This document shows positions 53,458-62,001 of a stretch of DNA of 64,000 bases, in pieces. Source of the stretch: Pseudomonas cremoricolorata DSM 17059 = NBRC 16634 (lineage in GTDB: Bacteria; Pseudomonadota; Gammaproteobacteria; Pseudomonadales; Pseudomonadaceae); contig NZ_AUEA01000013.1 in the NCBI RefSeq assembly GCF_000425745.1, forward strand, positions 1-64,000. The letters run 5' to 3'. How positions within the stretch are numbered: position 1 is the stretch's first letter; each line of letters starts with the position of its first letter. A model generated the notes under the pieces. That model worked only from the letters and a program-made list of their open reading frames with translations. It was not told the origin of the DNA and ran no database searches. Made by a program: the position numbers and the translations under genes.

Positions 53458-54821
53458 GCTCGATTCGCCGCCGCACCCTGACCCTGATCATCGGCCTGCT
53501 GTTGGGCGGGCTGCTGATCATCAGCCTGCTCAACCTGCACGACAGTCGCCACGAAATTGCCGAGGTGTACGACGCGCAACTGGCGCAGAACGCTCGCCTG
53601 CTGCAAGGGGTGATGCGCATGCCGGTGGCCGTGGGCGAGCAGGCGGCGCTGTATCAGGCATTCAACAAGGCGTTGGGCGAGGCCGCGCCGAAGGTCGACG
53701 GGCATCCCTATGAGCGCAAGATTGCCTTTCAGGTCTGGAACCAGCAGAACGCGCTGCTGGTGCAGACCGCCAGCGCGCCGCGCTTCGAACGCCCGCCAAG
53801 CGAGCCTGGCTTCAGCGATGTCACCGACCTCAACCAACGCACCTGGCGCGGCTTCGTCTTGCTCGATGCGCAGCATCAGTTGCGTATCTGGGTCGGCGAG
53901 CGTGACGACGTGCGCGCCGACCTGGTGCAGCGCATCGTGCGTCACACGCTATGGCCCAACGTCATCGGCAGCCTGATTCTCGCGGCGCTGGTGTGGCTGG
54001 CGATCGGCTGGGGCCTGCAACCACTGGCCGATCTGGCGAGCACGCTGCGCGCGCGGCATGCCGGCTCGCTGGAGCCCTTGCACCTGCTGCCGCTGCCCAG
54101 CGAACTGGAACCGATGCAGTCGGCGCTCAACCGCATGCTGGCGCAGATCGAGCAGGTGCTGGCGCGCGAGCGGCGCTTCATCGCCGATGCCGCCCACGAG
54201 ATGCGCACGCCGCTGGCGGTGCTGCGGGTGCACGCGCAGAACCTGCTGGAAGCAGGCAGTGCCGAGCAGCAGGCGCAATCGCTGCACTACCTGATCAGCG
54301 GCGTCGATCGCACCACCCGGCTGGTCAACCAGTTGCTGACCATGGCCCGCCTCGAACCCCGTGCCAGCAGCGCAGCGTTGCCTGCCATCGATTTGCAGGC
54401 CAGCGTGCGCGAGAGCCTGGTGCAGCTCACCGCCTGGCTGCTCGATAAAGGTCTGGAGCTAGAGTTCGATGTGCAACCTGGCGACTACCATGCCCGCGTC
54501 GATGTCGGCTGGGTCACCATCGCCTTGCACAACCTGCTGAGCAACGCCGCCCACGTCTCGCCGCCCGGCGCCACCATCAGCGTGACGCTGAGCAGCGCGC
54601 CAAGCCATTTCAGTCTGAGTGTCGCCGATCGCGGCCCGGGCATCGCCGAGGCTGACCGCGAGCGGGTCTTCGAGCGCTTCTTCAGTTCAGGCAACGACCA
54701 GGGCGTAGGCCTGGGCCTGACCATCGTGCAGACCATCGCCGAGCGCCTGGGCGGCGATGTTCGCCTGGACAACCGCGCAGGCGGCGGCCTGACCGCCACC
54801 TTGCGCATCGCCCGGCGCTGA
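53454..54821 (+). CDS. Sensor histidine kinase, PmrB/QseC-like (system 2)
   Basis: This 455-aa kinase has a first membrane helix at about residues 9-25, a periplasmic domain to about 165, a second helix, and the HisKA motif FIADAAHEMRTPLAVL. ATPase boxes follow (LLSNAAHVSP, DRGPGIAEAD, GVGLGLTIVQTI). Near the start of the periplasmic part is HEIAEVYDAQ, which contains an ExxE pattern of the kind PmrB uses for iron; the paralogue at 37741 has REIEQ at that place. The two kinases clearly share ancestry and may differ in signal. Confidence 0.9.
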   Translation: MSSIRRRTLTLIIGLLLGGLLIISLLNLHDSRHEIAEVYDAQLAQNARLLQGVMRMPVAVGEQAALYQAFNKALGEAAPKVDGHPYERKIAFQVWNQQNALLVQTASAPRFERPPSEPGFSDVTDLNQRTWRGFVLLDAQHQLRIWVGERDDVRADLVQRIVRHTLWPNVIGSLILAALVWLAIGWGLQPLADLASTLRARHAGSLEPLHLLPLPSELEPMQSALNRMLAQIEQVLARERRFIADAAHEMRTPLAVLRVHAQNLLEAGSAEQQAQSLHYLISGVDRTTRLVNQLLTMARLEPRASSAALPAIDLQASVRESLVQLTAWLLDKGLELEFDVQPGDYHARVDVGWVTIALHNLLSNAAHVSPPGATISVTLSSAPSHFSLSVADRGPGIAEADRERVFERFFSSGNDQGVGLGLTIVQTIAERLGGDVRLDNRAGGGLTATLRIARR

Positions 54822-54825
54822 GCGG

Positions 54826-56148
54826 CTACAGCGAACGTAGAAAGCCCATCAACAGTTCGCGTTGCGCCGCCGGCAAGGCGCTGAAGCGCTCGCGGGCGGG
54901 TCGTGCTTCGCCGTCGTGCCAGAGGATCGCTTCTGTCACAGTGCGCGCGCGGCCGTCGTGCAGGTAACCGGCGCCGGGGGTGATCACTTCGCTCAGGCCC
55001 AGGCCCCACAGCGGTGCGGTGCGCCATTCACGGCCGCTGGCCAGGTAGTCGGGGCGATGGTCGGCCAGCCCTGCGCCCATGTCGTGCAGCAGCAAGTCGG
55101 TGTAGGGCTCGATCGGTTGCCGCGACAACGCCGGGTAGTTGGGGTGCTGGCCGGTGGTCAGGCGCGGGATGTGGCATTGCCCGCAGCCCAGCTCGCTGAA
55201 CAGTTGCTCGCCCTGTTTGATCGGCGCGGCGTCGCGCTTTCGCCGAGGCGGTGCGGCCAGATGCGCCAGGTAGAAGTGCAGGGCGCTCAGGCGCTGGGCG
55301 TCCAGCTCGGGCTGTGGGCCGCGTTCGGCCTGTTGGCACTCGATCTGGGCTGGCGTGCAGTTCTGCTGCGGATACAGCGCCGTAGTGATGCCCAGATCAC
55401 CGTGCAGGGCGCTAGCGATCTGTTGCGGCAGATCGGGCTGGTTGGCCTTGAGGCCGAAGCGGCCGACTTCCAGGCGCTGGCGCTCGACGCTCCACACCCA
55501 GTTGACCCGCCCCGCAACCCCGTCCGCCTTGGGCGCTGAGGCCAACTGCTGCAGGGTCTGCGCGTCGACAGCTTCCAGCAGCCCCAGGCCGAACACCGCG
55601 CTGCCGACACGTGCCGAGGTCTGCACGTCGTTCAGCGCGCCGTAGGCCAGTTCGCTGAAGCGGATGCGCGGCTCGCGCAGCTCGACGCGCTGGCCGTCGT
55701 CGAGGGTCACCTCGCTGTACTGCCAGTCAAGATGTGCGCGGCCTTCACCGGGGACGCCGGGAATGCCGTTTTCATTCAGCTGATCACCATACACCGGGTG
55801 CGGCAGCACGCCGCCGTGGGCATCCGTGCCCGGCACCGAGAGGCGCACCAGCATGCTGCGCATCGGCGCCTCGGAATCACCTGGCGCCTGGCCGCGACCG
55901 TTGCGCGGATGGCAGGCGATGCAGGTGATGCGGTTGTACAGCGGGCCGAGGCCCTGGGCGGATTCATCGGCCGAGGGCGCGATCACCCAGGCCTGACGAA
56001 ACAGGCCGCGGCCTTTGAAGAACTGGTCGAGCTGGGCGTCGCTGGCAAGCGCCGGCAGCGGCTGGGCGAAGGCTTCCCGCTGCACCTCGGCGTGCCCCCC
56101 GGCGCTGAGCAGCAGGCCAAGGACGAGCAGGGCGCAGCGCGTGTTCAC
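54826..56148 (-). CDS. Di-heme oxidoreductase (DUF1111 / DHOR family)
   Basis: This 440-aa periplasmic c-type cytochrome has a signal peptide (to about residue 20) and two heme motifs: Cys76-x-x-Cys79-His80 (CIACH) and CGQCH in the C-terminal half. It is often labelled thiol oxidoreductase, and its fold is related to di-heme peroxidases. Its ATG overlaps the binding-protein stop by 4 bp, so it is the last gene of a receptor, binding-protein and cytochrome operon. It may change the redox state of a metal or ligand brought in by that receptor, which is inference. The stop is 4 bp from the convergent kinase stop. Confidence 0.88.
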   Translation of the reverse strand: MNTRCALLVLGLLLSAGGHAEVQREAFAQPLPALASDAQLDQFFKGRGLFRQAWVIAPSADESAQGLGPLYNRITCIACHPRNGRGQAPGDSEAPMRSMLVRLSVPGTDAHGGVLPHPVYGDQLNENGIPGVPGEGRAHLDWQYSEVTLDDGQRVELREPRIRFSELAYGALNDVQTSARVGSAVFGLGLLEAVDAQTLQQLASAPKADGVAGRVNWVWSVERQRLEVGRFGLKANQPDLPQQIASALHGDLGITTALYPQQNCTPAQIECQQAERGPQPELDAQRLSALHFYLAHLAAPPRRKRDAAPIKQGEQLFSELGCGQCHIPRLTTGQHPNYPALSRQPIEPYTDLLLHDMGAGLADHRPDYLASGREWRTAPLWGLGLSEVITPGAGYLHDGRARTVTEAILWHDGEARPARERFSALPAAQRELLMGFLRSL

Positions 56149-57437
56149 AGGCCCATGGCCTCGAGCAAACGCTGCGCCTCGGCCTGCCGCTGGGCGCTGT
56201 AGAACTGCCAGGCGATCTCTTGCTGGCCCAGCGGCTCTTGCTCACTGGTAGGCACGCTGTCCATGCCCGCCGAGGGACGCGCGGCGAACAGCGCAAGCAA
56301 TGCCGGTGCCTCGGCAGCGCTGGCGCTCACTGGCGGTTCGCTGAGGCAGGCGCGCACGGCGCTGAGGTCATGCCCGGCGGCTTCCCCGGCATGAATCCGC
56401 TGCCACAGCGCATTGAGGCGCTCGTGGGGTTGGCCGAGCCACTGCACGAACAGCGACGTGACCAGCGCCAGGCGCTCGGCACTGCTGTTGTGGTAGGCGA
56501 AGGTGCCTCGTTGCGCGCTGCGGAACGAGTTGGGGTAATGCGCCGGCAGGCTGCGGTAGACGTCTGGGCGTACCGGCAGCTTGCGGATTTCCGGGTCGGC
56601 CAGCAGCCGTTGTCCGGCCTCGGACAGCACGAAGCGCACGAAAGCGCGTGCGCCATCGGGGTGTTTCGAGGCCGCACTGATGGCGATATGCGCTGGGTTC
56701 AGGCCGCCATGCACGGGGTAGGTGAAGCGTACCGGTTGGCCGTTGCTGATCGCCGAGGCGACGAAGAAGTCGATCGAAAGGCCCAGCGCCGAGCGACCGC
56801 TGGCCACCTCGTCGCTGACCAGGCTGCCGCCGCGGCTGACCAGCCTGGCGCGCCCGGCCAGCTCGCTCCACAGCGCCCAGCCGCGTTCCCAGCCGTAGGC
56901 CTGCAGAACGATATCCAGCAGCACCGGCGCGTAGCCGACCCGTGCCGGGTCGGGCAAGGCGATGTGTTCGCGCAGGCGCGGGTCGAGCAGGTCAGGCCAG
57001 TCTTTCGGGGTTGGCGCGCCCAGTTGCAGCAGCCGTTGCGGGTTGCTGGCAAAACCGTAGCCGGCAAGCTCGGTGGCCTGGTAGCGCGCCTGCGCATCAC
57101 GCAAGGGGGTGGCGCCAATGCGTGCCGGCAGGCCACGCAGGTCGACGCCCAAAGGTTGCCAGGCGTTTTCTGCTGCCAGGCGCTCGAAGTTACCCGGCGA
57201 CGGCGCCCAATACACATCGACGCCGCCTTGTTCGGGCTGGCGCAGCCAGGGCAGGGCATCGTAGCCCTGGCGCCAGAGGATCTGCACGCGCCACTGCGGA
57301 TGAGCTTCGCTGAAGGCCTCCTCGAAGCGGCTCATGACTTCTTCCGGGTAGCTGGTCATGACCACCACAGGTTCGCCGGACGCGGCCAGCGCGCTCATCG
57401 ACCACAGGGCCAGCAACCACGGCTTAAAGCGGCGCAT
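56145..57437 (-). CDS. ABC-type periplasmic substrate-binding protein (Fe(III)-like family)
   Basis: This 430-aa secreted protein has a signal peptide (cleavage after about residue 19, SALAASG), then VVVMTSYPEEVMSRFEEAF, which is the start of the bacterial extracellular solute-binding fold used by FbpA/AfuA-like proteins. PVHGGLNPAHIAISAASKHP is a conserved mid-region. A C-terminal extension of about 80 residues goes beyond the usual about 340 aa. No ABC permease or ATPase is encoded nearby. It overlaps the TonB receptor gene by 14 bp and the di-heme gene by 4 bp, so it may hand a ligand from receptor to cytochrome or to a distant permease. Confidence 0.82.
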   Translation of the reverse strand: MRRFKPWLLALWSMSALAASGEPVVVMTSYPEEVMSRFEEAFSEAHPQWRVQILWRQGYDALPWLRQPEQGGVDVYWAPSPGNFERLAAENAWQPLGVDLRGLPARIGATPLRDAQARYQATELAGYGFASNPQRLLQLGAPTPKDWPDLLDPRLREHIALPDPARVGYAPVLLDIVLQAYGWERGWALWSELAGRARLVSRGGSLVSDEVASGRSALGLSIDFFVASAISNGQPVRFTYPVHGGLNPAHIAISAASKHPDGARAFVRFVLSEAGQRLLADPEIRKLPVRPDVYRSLPAHYPNSFRSAQRGTFAYHNSSAERLALVTSLFVQWLGQPHERLNALWQRIHAGEAAGHDLSAVRACLSEPPVSASAAEAPALLALFAARPSAGMDSVPTSEQEPLGQQEIAWQFYSAQRQAEAQRLLEAMGL

Positions 57438-59457
57438 TGAACTGCACGAACAGGGTTCTGCCCGGCTCCGGATAGCCTTCGCTGTAGCTGTACAGGCGGT
57501 CGAACAGGTTGCGCACGCCGGCTTCCACCTTCACGTCATTGCTGAAGCGGTAGCCGCTCTTGGCGTTGTACACCGCATAGCCGCTGGAGGTTTGCAGACC
57601 ATCCGAGGTGTTGTAGCGGCGTGAGGCGGCCTCGACGCTGAAGGTGTGCTGCCAGGCGTCGAGGTTCCACACCGCCGAGGCGAACAGGTTGTGCCGGGGA
57701 GTATCGATGGGGTGCAGTTCGGGGTTGCTGCGGTTTTCCCGGTCGAGGTAGGTGTAGCTGGCGCCCAGTTCCCAGTCGCCGACTTCGCCGTTCAGGCCCA
57801 GTTCGTACCCGCGGTTACGCGCCTTGGCGATGTTCTGATACTGGCCGCAGGGGGCTGCGCAATTGTCCTGGGCCGGCACCGTGACCTGCTGGATCGAGTC
57901 GTCGATGTTGCTGACGAACAACGCCGCATCCAGGCGCCACTGCGGCGTCAGCGCGCCGCTGTAGCCCAGCTCGTAGTGGGTGGCGCGTTCGGATTTCAGG
58001 TCGGGGCTTGGAATCACCGTACCGAAACGCGTCGAGTAGCGGTCCTTGATGGTGGCGAATCGGGTCTTGCGCGCCACGGTCAGGCGCACCTGGCCGTCGT
58101 GGTCGAACAGCGGCTGGGTGTTCATGAACAGGCCGAGCTGGCCATTGACCGCGTCGTCGCTGCCGGTGGGTTCGTCGTACAGCGTCTTGACGCGCGGCGA
58201 GCTGGCATTGGTGCCGTAGTTCTCGGCATCCAGGCTCTTGCGGTAGTTGTACGACACACCGCCGACCAGGCTGAACACCTCGTTCAGGCGCAGGGTGTCT
58301 TCGAAAGCCAGCGATTGCGTCTGGTCGCGGAAGTGGGTCTGCGGGTCGCCGCCATCCCGTGAGCGGTGAATGTCTTCCTTGAAGTGGTAGGCGATGCCTA
58401 GACGGTTGGCCTCGGTCACGGCCAGATCACCCTCGACCGAGAAGCCGCTGGACTCATCGTCGTACTTGCTGGGGAAACCGTTTTGCAGTGCGCCAACTTG
58501 GCCCAGGTCGTACTGGTAGCTTTCCAGCGAGTTCTTGAAGGTGTCATGGAAGACCCGGGTTTTCAGGCCATGCTCGCCAAAGCGGGTGTTGGTGCTCAGG
58601 TACAGGCTGGTCTTGTCCCACTGCGGCCATTGCCACCAGCGCTTGCGCTGGCCGGTGGTGGGCAGCTCGCCCGCGTAGGGCGGCTGGCCTTTGCGGCCTT
58701 GCTGTTGCACGTAGCCGAGCACGTACTCATCGCCTTCGACCGGGGTGAAGCCGAGCTTGAAGCTGAACTTGCCATCGCGGCGCTGGCTGTTTTCGCGGCG
58801 GCCATCGCCCTGCTGCAGGTTATTGGGGCGGAAATCGTCCGAGAGCATGGTGTAGTCATAGTCCACGTACGACACGCCACCCTGCATCCACCAGTTGCCT
58901 TGGTTGCTGCCCAGGTTGGCGTAGCTGCGCCAGGCGTTGGGGTTGCCGTGGTCGGTCATCTCCAGGCCGCCGCCCACCTCACCTTCGAAGGCTTCGCTGG
59001 GACGACGGGTAATCAGGTTGATCGCGCCGCCCAGGGCGTTGGGGCCGTACAGCAGCGACGAGAAACCTTTCGACACCTCGATGCGCGACAGGTCGTAGGT
59101 GGTGAAGCGACCCAGGTCGATGTTGCCGTCGTAGGGTACGTAGGTGGGAATGCCGTCGATGAACACCGGCACTTGCAGGCGATCGAAGCCGCGCACCGAC
59201 ACTACCTGCTCGGCCCGACCACCGATGTAGCCGAGGTTGACCCCCGGAGCCAGGGCCAGCGCCTGGCCGACCGTTTCGCGGTCGAACTGGCGAATGTCCT
59301 TGAGCTCGACGGTGGTGCTGCCGGTGGCGAGCTTTTCGTCTTCCGGCGCCGAAATACGGATTTCGCCGAGGGTGAAAGCGGGGCTATCGGCGAGGGCGAA
59401 GGGCGCGGCGCTGGCGACGATGGCCAAGGTCAATGCCCGAGAAGGTGCGACGTTCAT
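57424..59457 (-). CDS. TonB-dependent receptor
   Basis: This 677-aa outer-membrane receptor has a signal peptide (to about PFALA), a short TonB-box-like FTLGEIRISAP, and a plug domain with VVSVRGFDRLQVPVFIDGIP and GPNALGGAINLITRRP. The barrel ends in a hydrophobic C-terminus. It has no STN signalling domain, unlike the receptor at 46466. The ATG at 59457 has AGGAG upstream. It is first in the three-gene operon with the binding protein and di-heme cytochrome. The ligand is unknown; iron, copper or another metal complex are all possible. Confidence 0.88.
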   Translation of the reverse strand: MNVAPSRALTLAIVASAAPFALADSPAFTLGEIRISAPEDEKLATGSTTVELKDIRQFDRETVGQALALAPGVNLGYIGGRAEQVVSVRGFDRLQVPVFIDGIPTYVPYDGNIDLGRFTTYDLSRIEVSKGFSSLLYGPNALGGAINLITRRPSEAFEGEVGGGLEMTDHGNPNAWRSYANLGSNQGNWWMQGGVSYVDYDYTMLSDDFRPNNLQQGDGRRENSQRRDGKFSFKLGFTPVEGDEYVLGYVQQQGRKGQPPYAGELPTTGQRKRWWQWPQWDKTSLYLSTNTRFGEHGLKTRVFHDTFKNSLESYQYDLGQVGALQNGFPSKYDDESSGFSVEGDLAVTEANRLGIAYHFKEDIHRSRDGGDPQTHFRDQTQSLAFEDTLRLNEVFSLVGGVSYNYRKSLDAENYGTNASSPRVKTLYDEPTGSDDAVNGQLGLFMNTQPLFDHDGQVRLTVARKTRFATIKDRYSTRFGTVIPSPDLKSERATHYELGYSGALTPQWRLDAALFVSNIDDSIQQVTVPAQDNCAAPCGQYQNIAKARNRGYELGLNGEVGDWELGASYTYLDRENRSNPELHPIDTPRHNLFASAVWNLDAWQHTFSVEAASRRYNTSDGLQTSSGYAVYNAKSGYRFSNDVKVEAGVRNLFDRLYSYSEGYPEPGRTLFVQFNAPL

Positions 59458-59988
59458 GACAACTCCTGTCGTGCATGCCACCGTGTTCGGCGGCCTTATT
59501 ATAAATTTTTGGATATAGCGACTCGTTCGCGCGCTGATGGCACGGCCGCAGCCTGGGTGACCAGGCTGTGCAAGAGTTCTTTAGTTGTTTGATGTCAGTG
59601 TGGCGTCGCGAATAGTAGCGGCGTAGATGTCGAAATGACATCGATATATATAAATATATATAGCGTTAGAGGGGCTAAATCGGGCGATAGAGGCGGCTTA
59701 TTGCGGGCTGATGGCGAGGCAAATGGCACGCGCTTGTACGCTGTGTCTGCCAGTGCAGGCCTATTAATAAAGCGGCTGGCTCGACCGTTATGCAGGGGTA
59801 GACGCTGTCGCGAGATTGACCCGGGCCGGGTTTAATCCTGCATTAATCGCTGTATTCTTCACTCCGGCTGACCCGGGGCCCAGTGCGGGCGGCCCCATTG
59901 GCATGCGCCACGGGGGCGTTGAACCGATTTTTCCGGGCCTGGTCTTAACGCCTCGTGCAGCGCACTCACTCGATCAAAGGAACCGGCA
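59458..59988. other. Divergent intergenic region with palindromic AT-rich element
   Basis: No gene is supported. It holds a 6-bp inverted repeat, GATGTC-N5-GACATC (59626-59642), and right beside it TATATATA-AA-TATATATA (59645-59662). The promoter of the receptor operon (leftward) and that of dsbB (rightward) must lie here; TTATTATAAATTTTT near 59495 could be part of the former. No good Fur box was found. Confidence 0.55.
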
Positions 59989-60495
59989 ATGAACCCACAC
60001 CTCTCCACCCTCAACCGGGAACGACGCTTTCTGGTGCTGCTTGGAGTGATCTGCCTGTCGCTGATCGGCGGTGCGCTTTATATGCAGGTGGTGCTCGGTG
60101 AGGCGCCGTGCCCGCTGTGCATCCTGCAGCGCTATGCGCTGTTGCTGATCGCGGTGTTCGCCTTCATCGGCGCGGCGATGCCAGGACGGCGCAGCCTGAC
60201 GCTGTGCGAGGGGCTGGTGGTGGCCAGTGCCATTGGCGGCATCATTGCGGCGGGCAACCATGTCTATATACTCGCCAACTCCATGGTCAGCTGCGGCATC
60301 GATACCCTGCAGCCGATCGTCGACGACCTGCCACTGGCCAAGCTCTGGCCGCTGGCTTTCCAGGTCGATGGTTTCTGCAGCACGCCGTACCCGCCGATCC
60401 TCGGTTTGTCGCTCGCGCAGTGGGCGCTGGTGGCCTTCGTACTGACCGCGATTCTGGTGCCGCTGGGCATCCTGCGAAATCGCCGCCGCGGGTAG
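59989..60495 (+). CDS. dsbB: Disulfide bond formation protein B
   Basis: This 168-aa inner-membrane protein has four helices and two redox Cys pairs: Cys41/Cys44 (CPLC) in the first periplasmic loop and Cys102/Cys130 in the second. It reoxidises DsbA and passes electrons to quinone. AAAGGAA lies upstream. In P. putida a dsbB-type gene sits upstream of the cyo operon, as here, which supports the species assignment. Confidence 0.95.
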   Translation: MNPHLSTLNRERRFLVLLGVICLSLIGGALYMQVVLGEAPCPLCILQRYALLLIAVFAFIGAAMPGRRSLTLCEGLVVASAIGGIIAAGNHVYILANSMVSCGIDTLQPIVDDLPLAKLWPLAFQVDGFCSTPYPPILGLSLAQWALVAFVLTAILVPLGILRNRRRG

Positions 60496-61053
60496 ACAAA
60501 ATGCCGCACCCTGAGGGCAGTCGAATCCCCTGACGTTCGACCCGGTCTTTCCGCCACAGGCCCTGCGCCAGACCTGCAAAGCCTTATGCCATGCGGCTTG
60601 CAACGGGATGGGTAGGGGTGCGACAAACTGTCGCAAAGCTGACATTGTGCGGCTCATTGTTACCGCATGCGTAAAAGACTGTTGCTCAATAAGTCATAGT
60701 CACCAGCAGCCCAGCTAACTACAATCGCCCCCAATTTCCGTTCGGCAACTGCTTGCGAGTCGCAGGATAGAAGGAAGCTTCAGCCTCCTTTTTGCTGACT
60801 TCGTCGAGTATCGCCCTACGGCGATCCCGGGCGGATACCCCTCCGCGTTTTCTCGCACCAAATGGACTTGGTCTGAAGCACAGGCCGTTTGCCTAAGATA
60901 CCTAAGCACCGTTGAGCACGCTCCAAGCCAGATCCTGCAGTCGGATCACAGGCAGGAGCGAATTCGAGCGAAAAATGCTAACGCTTGGCAGGACGAAGTG
61001 TTGGCTACCAAAACACAAATTGCATTGAAGCAAGCTGATCTAGAGGTCGTGAG
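60496..61053. other. 558-bp region upstream of cyoA
   Basis: No gene is supported. It should contain the cyo operon promoter, which in P. putida is controlled by oxygen and by the Crc/Hfq system, but I could not point to a convincing ANR/Fnr site (TTGAT-N4-ATCAA) or a -35/-10 pair. AAAACACAAAT, close to the cyoA start, resembles the A-rich motif bound by Hfq/Crc. Confidence 0.5.
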
Positions 61054-61998
61054 ATGAGTAAAAAGCGTTACCCCAGACTGTTCGGCATATTGCCCGTTTT
61101 AGGCATGCTTTTACTCAGTGGGTGCAACTGGACCCTGCTCGACCCGAAGGGCCAGGTCGGCATTGAGCAAAAGAACCTGATCCTGATCGCAACCGGCCTG
61201 ATGCTGCTGGTGGTGGTGCCGGTCATCATCATGACCCTGGCCTTTGCCTGGAAGTACCGTGCTTCCAACAAAGCCGCCACCTACACCCCTGACTGGTCGC
61301 ACTCGACCAAGATCGAAGCCGCGGTGTGGATCATCCCGATCCTGATCATCATCGCCCTGGGCTACGTCACCTACCTCTCCACGCACCGTCTCGATCCCTA
61401 TCGTCCGCTAGACTCCGACGTCAAGCCGGTACAGATCGACGTGATCGCCCTGGACTGGAAATGGCTGTTCATCTATCCCGAGCAAGGCATTGCCACGGTG
61501 AACAAGATCAACTTCCCGGCCAACACTCCGGTCAATTTCCGCGTGACCTCCGATGCCGTGATGAACTCGTTCTTCATTCCGGGTCTGGGCGGCCAGATTT
61601 ACGCCATGGCCGGCATGACCACCAAGATTCACCTGATCGCCAACGAAGAAGGTGTATTCGACGGTATCAGCGCCAACTACAGCGGCGCCGGTTTCACCGG
61701 TATGAAGTTCAAGGCTACTGCTACCTCCCAGGAAGAGTTCGATGCCTGGGTCGCCGAAGTGAAGCGGTCGCCGTTGAAACTGGACAAGGCAACGTACGAC
61801 GCCTTGGCCAAACCTAGCGAAAACAACCCAGTTGCGCTGTACAGCGTGGCTTCGCCTGACCAGTTCCAGATCATCGTCGACAAGTACGCTGGTATGAAAC
61901 GCGGTGGTCCGAACCACGAACAGGAAGGCAGCAAGGATCTGGCCACAACCCAGGGTGTTGAGTCGAGTAAGCAATCAGCTGCCGGGGCAGAGGAGTAA
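61054..61998 (+). CDS. cyoA: Cytochrome o ubiquinol oxidase subunit II
   Basis: This 314-aa lipoprotein subunit of the bo3 terminal oxidase has a signal with lipobox (LLLSGC, Cys about residue 25), two membrane helices, and a periplasmic cupredoxin domain lacking the CuA cysteines, as expected for quinol oxidases ([20 protein letters not shown], then [19 protein letters not shown]). GAGGT lies upstream. It is the first gene of the cyo operon; cyoB follows 3 bp later. Confidence 0.96.
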   Translation: MSKKRYPRLFGILPVLGMLLLSGCNWTLLDPKGQVGIEQKNLILIATGLMLLVVVPVIIMTLAFAWKYRASNKAATYTPDWSHSTKIEAAVWIIPILIIIALGYVTYLSTHRLDPYRPLDSDVKPVQIDVIALDWKWLFIYPEQGIATVNKINFPANTPVNFRVTSDAVMNSFFIPGLGGQIYAMAGMTTKIHLIANEEGVFDGISANYSGAGFTGMKFKATATSQEEFDAWVAEVKRSPLKLDKATYDALAKPSENNPVALYSVASPDQFQIIVDKYAGMKRGGPNHEQEGSKDLATTQGVESSKQSAAGAEE

Positions 61999-62001
61999 GA
62001 G

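Noticed and set aside
59458..59640. Fur box for the minus-strand receptor operon
   Set aside because: AT-rich words such as TTATTATAAATTTTT are present but none matches the 7-1-7 motif well on either strand.
60496..61053. ANR/Fnr box upstream of cyoA
   Set aside because: No TTGAT-N4-ATCAA type palindrome seen; control by oxygen may act at a site I cannot recognise by eye.
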